From contig CM057224.1 in NCBI GenBank assembly GCA_029891385.1, forward strand, positions 8,246,001-8,310,000: a stretch of DNA of 64,000 nucleotides, written 5' to 3'. This stretch comes from Erythroxylum novogranatense. Taxonomy: Eukaryota > Streptophyta > Magnoliopsida > Malpighiales > Erythroxylaceae. This document shows, piece by piece, positions 57,004 through 64,000 of the stretch (positions are counted from its first letter, which is position 1; each line of letters begins with the position of its first letter). The notes below the pieces were generated by a model that saw only the letters and a list, made by a program, of their open reading frames with translations, did not search any database and was not told where the DNA came from. The translations under genes and the position numbers were made by a program.

Positions 57004-60000
57004 TGTTGGGCCCCGACTTGTAATAAGCATGCTTAAATTATGTTGAAGCATGTTTAAATTATTTTGAGGTTTTAGTTTGATAATTTTAATTTGGTTGAAA
57101 GAAATTGAGGATTTTATGGTGTAGGTTATGAGTATTCAATGAAAGGATTTAGTGAAATTCGATTTGTTTGGAAATTATTATTTTGGTGATGCATTGTTAG
57201 TATTAAAAGAATTATATGACTTGAGGGTCTTATGAAGATGGTCTTATGAATTTAGGTGATTGAGATTAAATGGAGGATTATTTAATTAGAGCTTGTATGG
57301 ATTTTTAGAAATTAAATTGAAGAATTTAGTTAAATAAGTAGACTGTAAATTTGAAAGAGCCCATTAGAAAGATGATATATGTTTTTTTTTTAAGCTTAAG
57401 CTAAGTAAAGTGGGCTTTTAGCCTTTAGCCCTTTTAAATTGTAGTTAAATGAAGGAGAATGAAGTAATTGGGCTAGGTCCATTAGCAAGTAGTTGATCAT
57501 TTATTAAATGAAAAAGAAAGGGAGCATTTGGGCATTTAAGTGGGAGCCCACGAAATTTCAAATGGGAAGGAGGGAAATGAAAATTTGGGAAAGGTTATAA
57601 GGAGGGAAACTTTGGGCTTGAAGGTTGGACTTAGGTTAAAGAGTTAGGTTTAAGTTAAAGAGTAAGAGTTAGGTTTAATGAAGAGTTAGGGTTTAAGTTA
57701 AGAAGGATTAGGAAGAGTCTTAAGGAAAAGAAGAGGCAAACGAAATTTTCAAGGGAGGGAGCCAAGATGATGTCGTTTTGGCTAGGTGAGTAAGTGAGTA
57801 AGAAGAAACACCTAGGTCATTTGAGTTAACCATTCGAAAGTTGCAAGAGAGGAAGATTTTGAGAAGATTTCGAAATTTTTCAAAGGAGAAAGAAGAGTGA
57901 GATTCGGCCATTGGAGAAGAAGAAGAAGAAGATGAAGAAGAGAGGTTAGGGCTTTCATTTATCTTAGTTTAGCAAAGGGATTGTGAATGTCTTCTTGAAG
58001 AACAAAGTGGAAGAGAATGATTTCGTGGGTCTTATATTCAAGGTAAGAGTTTCGAAATTTCTTGGATCTATGGTTAGGGTTTTGTTTCTTCTTGCTTACA
58101 AAGGTGATTTTAAGAGATTGTAATGAAAGAAAGGAAAGAAGAAGAGTTATTGAAAAACAAAATCAGATTTCGTTGGTGTCTCTAAGATTAGGGATTTTCG
58201 AAATTCATGGTTTGATTGTTAGGTTTTGTCCTTCTTGCTTAATAATGGTAGTTGGAGAGATTTGTGAAGAAAACAAATGAAAGAAGAAGAGTTATGAAAG
58301 TGGAAAGAAAAATCAGCATCGTGGGTTTCATATAAGCATGAAAATTTTCAAATTTTGTTGTTTTTATGGATAGGTTTTGATGATAATGGCTTAGTTAAGG
58401 TTTGAGTAAGGTGTTATTGAATTAATGTCATGTTTTCCTTTCCGTAAAATTTTCCAGCAATGGTCTCTTTTGTTAATTAGGGTTTTATTGTGAGATTTTG
58501 CCTTTTGCTTAATCATGGTGGTTTGATGAGTGAATATGAAGTATGAGGATGGTTAGGTTAGATTAAAGTCAAGGTTTTCCATTTCTTGAAAATTCCAGCA
58601 CTTGATCTTTTAGGAAATTGTGACTTTGTTATTCCTAAGATGGGATCTTGCTTAGTTAGGAGAGGGATTATAGTTGTTATGAAGGTGTAAGTGAAGTTAT
58701 GTAAGTTTAAATCCAAGTTTTACATTCTTGAAAAACAAATTCCAGCATTGCTATATTGTGTTAATTAAGGTTTTATGGTTAGAGTTTGCTTTTCTTGTTT
58801 CAAAATGATGGTTAAAGCATGTTTGGGGAAGGTTAGATTAAGTTCAATGTAAGTTGTTCAATTCCTAATACAAATTCCAGCATGAGTATCTTTTGGAAAT
58901 TCATGGTTTATTAGATGAGTTTTGATTGGTATAGCTTAAACAAGGGTATAGGTAAAGTGAGAAAGGGGTTAAATCAAGATTTGTTCTCTTTAAAAATTTC
59001 AGCATTTGTAATCTTTGGTACATTCATGGTCTTTGCTAGAAATTTGCCTATCTTGCTTAGTTGCTTAGAAAGGGAAGTTAAAGAGGTTGTCTTTAAGAGT
59101 AAAATGGAAAAGAAGAAGGGATTTGACAAGAACGTTGCATTTTGTTGGTTAATTAGTTAAGTGTGGATGTTAATGGTCTACATAAAGTATGGATGAGGTT
59201 ATGAAATTTTAAATGCCAGTTTTCCCAAGCCTTAGAATTTTTCAGCATGTGTATTTTATGGTAATTGGGAATTTATGCTTGATGAAGGCATTGAAAAACC
59301 ATTGGAAGTAGAGGAGAGGCATATCGACCAATCCTAGAGTTAAAGGAAAGGTCATCGGTTCGAGAATAACGCTTAAGGATTTAAGGTGGGTGACTATTTA
59401 ATGTTTGAGTTGTAAGATTACTGAATTGTTATGAAATTAATATTACTAAATGTTTTCCGATAACTTGCCAAGTGTGGAAATGCATTATTATTTGCGAATG
59501 TTTGAATTTGTATTCGGTGCCTTATATGATTAGTTGCGATGAAATGCATTATCATTTGTAAATGTGATTTTGGAACATTGGAATATTGATTGAAGGTGAA
59601 AAAGACTTGAGTATGTGATTACATTATACTTGTCCGATGAAAAATATATGGAGAATTGTAATATGCATGTATGTGATACGTGTTATATGGGTTTGGGTTA
59701 GGTCCCTTAATTTGAGTCAGTGCACTGGTCTCGTGTTAAAAGCCTTCTCCCGGCTGCCCGCAAGTGGCTTAGGAGCTCCGAATTTCGGACTCCCCTCCGT
59801 TCACGACCTACTCAAACCATTTAAATGTGTTAGGTGATTTGTGTTGGATGTCGCGGTATAACCCGCAAACACACGCCGCAGTATAACCCGCAAACACCTA
59901 CGGGTGGGGTGTGGGGTCCAACATCAAACCACTGGATATGTGACTATGTGCTTTTGTGTTATAAATGTTAACTTTGTAAATGTTTTGTTATTAGAAACTG

Positions 60001-61385
60001 TTTTCGATAAAGATAGTTTTGACAATAATTATTTAATACAAATTTTGTATACTTATGCTTGAATATTAAATTGTTACCCACGGAGCCGTCGTACTCACCC
60101 CCCCTTCCTCCCTCCACAGGTTTTGAACGAGAAACCGAGTCCGACATCGGGATTGAGGCAACTCCGATGCAATGTGTTATGAGAGAAGTCATATGTTAGA
60201 AGTCATTAGATAACATTTTGAGACTGATGATGTATACTGCATTTTGTCTTTTGAGAATTGGATGTACTTAGGCTAAAATGCCCTTCAAGCTTTGTATTGA
60301 TTTATGTCCATGTAATTAGTAAGGTTTTGAAGTTTCAAATGTATAGTGTAGTGTAAAAGTTTCCTAAGAATGTGTAATTGAGAAATTGGAAATGAATAGA
60401 ATTCTAAGATTGTGGTTGCTGCCATTTGAGTTGCTATTGGGATGATTGGAGTTGGTTATTGTGAGAAATTGGAAGATTGAAGTGGTTTTGTGCAGGTTTG
60501 GAGCTTGGATGGTTTAGATTTAGGATTTGGCTAGAGCATTTTTAGAAGAGATGCTGTCCAAATTTTCCTAAATTTGGGCAGCAACTTTGCTTAAGGTTTA
60601 GACCCTCTTATTGAGGGAATTCACTTTGGAAGTCTTCTAGAAAACTGTAGAGCATGTTAAGATCTTAAAAACGGTATAAAATGGATTATTTTCGGACTTA
60701 AAATGAAGAAGTTATAGGGTTTGAAAAGTTTCAGATTTCTATATTCGGATTACTGTTCATTCTGCATTTTTGCAGAATCTTTAGAGGCATTTTTCACCCT
60801 CGTAGAGGCTGATCTGGTTTTTACTTTCTTCATGAAAAATGTAGATTATCTTTCTATCTTTAAAATGAGGTATGATTTGCAGTTATTGGATTTAGGAATA
60901 AAAGTTATGGGGTTGGGAGTGTTGACGATTACTGTTCATGCTGCAAAACACTGTTCCATTGGTTTTCATTTTAGCTGAAACTTCAAGTGTGTTTTACCTC
61001 TCCTAATGACTGATCTGGCTTTACTACCTTCATAAGAGTTGTAGATTACCTTTTTACCTTTCCAACGAGGTATAGTATTCAATGTTCGGAGTTAGGAGTA
61101 AGGAGTTATGAGAATCGGAAATTGGCATTTTACTATTCATTTAGTCAATAAACTCACTATTCATTTGGTAAGTAGCTAGAAAGCAACTTTGGACCTTCTA
61201 AAGAATCGAGCTAAGTTTTTAAGTATGAAAATGGAGTTAAGATGAATAAGAAAAAAAAATTATATCAAGATTTTCGGATTAGAGATTGGATATTCGGTAA
61301 CGGGTGATAAGAGTTTATAAGGAATCATGTGTACATATTGAGGGAATATGGATGAGTAGTTGGGTTCCGAATGCGGGATCCAACA
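57004..61385 (+). mobile_element. LTR 3 of the array
   Basis: 4382 bp, TGTTGGGCCCCGACTTG ... GGATCCAACA. Leader signals: AAG/GTAAGA with GT at 58043 and TTTAAG/GTGGGT with GT at 59396. Followed by the right AAATT target duplication. Confidence 0.92.
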
Positions 61386-61390
61386 AAATT

Positions 61391-64000
61391 AGAGTAAATG
61401 GTCTTAATGAAAGTTGTAGCTTGTCTTTTAATCTTTCTAACACCATAAAGTTTGTAATTGTTCGATATCGGGGTTAGGAGTTATGATTGACTGAAATTTG
61501 AAAGTTGTTTAGGAACAGCTGATTAGGGCAGTAACTTTGATTGGGTTTTTGACCCCTTTAGAGATGGAACTAATTTTCAAGTTCTTCATAAAAGTTGTAG
61601 AGCTTCCTTTTATCTTTCCATCGACACTAAATTTGTAAAATTCAGAGCTCGGAATCAAGAGTTATGATTTTTGGAAAATTTGGTTTTATCAATAAAATTG
61701 AAATTCTGTTCTTTTGGTTCTGATCCGAGCCTTTTTAAATCTTTTGCTTATAATTCCTTCGTCCGACATCCGATTCATTGGATTTTTTAAGCGTTGGATT
61801 CCTAAGATATTTAGATACATTTTCTTGTGGACTTATGATTTTTAGGAGATTAAATGGAAATAGATTGATTGAACCTAAGTGAGAGGATTGGTTAAAGGTT
61901 ATGAGTTAGATAAATTTTCTGAACATGGTTCAGTATTTTGAGAAATTTGGGAGTTGTGGAGCTCCGATTGAGTTGATTCTTAAGGCAAAATAAAATTAAG
62001 ACATGGGGCTACAAATAATGTGAGAGAACGAAGTTCAATTTAGTTCTTACTAGTGTCAATTTCGGGATCAAAGTTGGTGTTGATTTCAGTCTCGAATTAA
62101 CAAGAGCTAAACGAGTATTTTGGCCATAACTTCCTCAATTCTAATCCGAATTGAGCGTTCTTGGTGTCATTTTAAAGATGAAACATAGAGGAACATTTTT
62201 TAAGAAGAAAGTTTTGTTAAATTATGTCGTTTAGCTGCCCAAAATTAGGAAGCAAGATGGCTGTTTTCAGGGGCAAATATGGAACATCACTTAAGATGGA
62301 GGGGCAAAATGGTCAATTGGCTCTCATTTTTAAATGGCATGGCATGAAGGGAGGTGAATGTCGTGTATGCTACCAGAAGTTTCGAAAATAAGAAACAAAA
62401 AGAAGAAGAAAACGTTAGAGAGGGAGAGAAGAAGGAGAAGTCGTGCGAAGAAGAAGAAGAAGAAGGAGGAAGCAAGGTTCGATTTTTGTGTATTTCTTAG
62501 GGGTTTTCGATCTTGCTTCAAGAGAAATGGAGAGAAGAAAGTGAAAGCTTCCTTTGGACCTTGAAGATGTCGAAAATGAAGAGAGGGCAGGTAAGAGAGA
62601 GGTTTGTTTGATTTTGAATTTTGTAGTGAGATATTGATTGCTTTGGCTTGGAAAGGTTATTGATTTGAGATTCTAAGGTTGATTTTAGTGATTTTGCTAT
62701 GATTGATGATTAATTTTGAATTAATGTGAACTAGGGTTTATGCCCAAATTTTGGGAATTGGGATTTTTGGAAATTGTTGAGTTAGATAATGTAGAAATAT
62801 GATAAATTGGTGAATTCCTAAGTTAATTTTTAGAATTATGTAATTTATGATATTGAATTTGGGTGATTTGGTATAGGTAATTTTAATTCGGGAGAAAGCA
62901 AGAAGCTTTGGGAAAATTTACGAGTCGGATAAGCTTTTAGCATCGTTTCGAGGTGGGTAATGTATTTATACTTTGAATTATAAGTTTTGTATGAAATTTT
63001 GAGAAATCAAGAATGAAAAATGTTTTGAAAAAATTATTGTGTATGTTTGAAAAATCAAGAAGATGATACAATATGTGTTATTTGATTTTTTAGAAATGAT
63101 TACATAAATTATTAAAATCGTTTTGGATAATTTGATAAAATTTTCAAATTTTCTTTAATTATGAAAGAATTGATAAATTATGAAACAATGTTATATTTAT
63201 TGATTTGAAAGTTTACTTAAGAAAGTGTTATTTTATGATCTTTGAAATTTGAAGGAAATTATGTTTTGAAAATCAAGAAAAAAGGATTTGAAAATCTATT
63301 TAAGGAATTATTATCCATTATGTTTGAATTATTTACTGAAATTGTTTTGTTTGGACAATGTAAACAAAATGATTCAATTGATTATCTTCCTTGATTTTGA
63401 ATGTTTTGATAAAATGAAGTAATTGTTAAATTACATGTTTTGATTGTTTTGATAAATGGATCACTTAAAAAGACTTGCATTCTTTGTTGAGTAATTCTTT
63501 GTGTTGTAAATGATTTCAAATGTTGGTTCTGAAAAGGTTTGAAAAATTAGAATTTTGAATATTTTGAAAGTGTTTATAAAATATCGTTTATGTAAAGGTT
63601 TGAAAATTGGGATTTCCAAATACTTTTGGAAGTACAAAAATAAAAAAGGGGGTTTATGAAAAGGTTTGAAAAATTTGGGATTTCCGAATACTTTCAGAAT
63701 TGGTTATAAAATAGTGTTTATAAAAGTGTTTGAAAAATGATGATTTTTGAATGTTTTAGAAATTGTATAAAAATATCGTTTAGGCAAATGTTTGAAAAAC
63801 AAATTTGATTTCCGAATATTTTTGGGAGGGTTATAAAGAAAGGTTATGATTTTTTCTATTTTGAATTCGTTATAAAGTAGTGATTATGTAAATGGTTGAA
63901 AATGCAATACTTGATTTCGAATGTTTTTAAGAATTGTCGCAAGTTGTGAATGTTTGATAAATTAAGGAAATTTATGAGATTACGAGGAACGATACAAAGG
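61391..64000 (+). mobile_element. Continuation of the host LTR
   Basis: Follows the right AAATT. Degenerate 150-190-bp units with GTTGTAG and TTATG motifs run to about 62200; then GA-rich leader (62395-62480), GGCAG/GTAAGA (GT at 62591), acceptor-like TATAG at 62875-62876 and a 76-nt block (62877-62952) ending CGAG/GTGGGT. The rest is AT-rich with repeated TTTGAAAAATT motifs. The LTR end is outside the window and no protein-coding gene is seen. Confidence 0.6.

Larger units (their letters stand above)
46383..61385 (+). mobile_element. Array of a non-autonomous LTR element: LTR-int-LTR-int-LTR
   Basis: One insertion flanked by perfect AAATT duplications (46378-46382 and 61386-61390). Three LTRs (4366, 4358 and 4382 bp) alternate with two internal regions (948 and 949 bp). 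Each internal region has a primer-binding site matching initiator tRNA-Met and a polypurine tract, but no gag or pol frame. The design fits the large retrotransposon derivative (LARD) class, although here the interior is far shorter than an LTR. Any open frames (up to 81 codons) recur in all three LTRs and show no domain. The three-LTR form points to unequal recombination after insertion. Confidence 0.93.

Noticed and set aside
52746..60978. Tandem family of small genes (72-, 81-, 66- and 68-codon frames repeated)
   Set aside because: The repeated frames are parts of the three LTR copies, have no domain, and differ by frame-disrupting indels between copies.

Overview
The window is nuclear DNA of a dicot plant. 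The evidence is four spliced genes of plant type with GT-AG introns, a very AT-rich background, and more than half of the length made of Ty3/Gypsy-type LTR retrotransposon sequence plus hAT-like DNA transposons. The species cannot be named from the sequence.

Layout. 1-10.9 kb is repeat-rich: the 3' end of one LTR (1-1751), two LTR-like blocks on the minus strand (about 1.8-3.5 kb and 3.9-6.2 kb) separated by a 27-bp minisatellite, and a decayed hAT element (6958-8664) that still holds a fragment of the transposase C-terminus. 10.9-32.8 kb is a gene island with four unrelated housekeeping or signalling genes: a ULP1/OTS-type SUMO protease (+, 14 exons), a group-C Raf-like protein kinase (-, 6 exons), the plant SAMHD1 homologue VEN4, a dNTP hydrolase (-, 19 exons), and the splicing factor PRP17/CDC40 (-, 2 coding exons). 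I rebuilt all four exon by exon; every junction keeps phase and gives a protein close to family length. They share no pathway, and the order SUMO protease / kinase / dNTPase / splicing factor looks like ordinary plant gene order.

32.8-64 kb is transposon-dominated: a hAT-like foldback MITE, a 2.76-kb solo LTR with a perfect GTGCT target duplication, a head-to-head pair of related LTRs forming an imperfect inverted repeat of about 2.3 kb per arm (39278-44447), and a new LTR starting at 45865. Inserted into that last LTR is a 15-kb array, LTR-internal-LTR-internal-LTR, with LTRs of about 4.37 kb, internal regions of only about 0.95 kb without coding capacity, and a perfect AAATT target duplication around the whole array. 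This is a non-autonomous element with giant LTRs, amplified by unequal recombination.

The most unusual pattern is shared by LTRs of at least four families in the window: a TATA-like box, a purine-rich GAAGAA leader, a consensus 5' splice site (AAG/GTAAG), a 67-76-nt middle exon-like block ending in AG/GTGGGT, and a conserved GTTACC..ACGG / GCTCACCCCC block leading into a pyrimidine tract and CAG. This looks like a conserved, spliced, non-coding leader carried inside the LTRs. Other notable points are two micro-exons and a GC-AG intron in VEN4, a last coding exon in CDC40 that adds only the final Asp and the stop codon, and a cluster of eight small hairpins with compensating stem changes in the first LTR.
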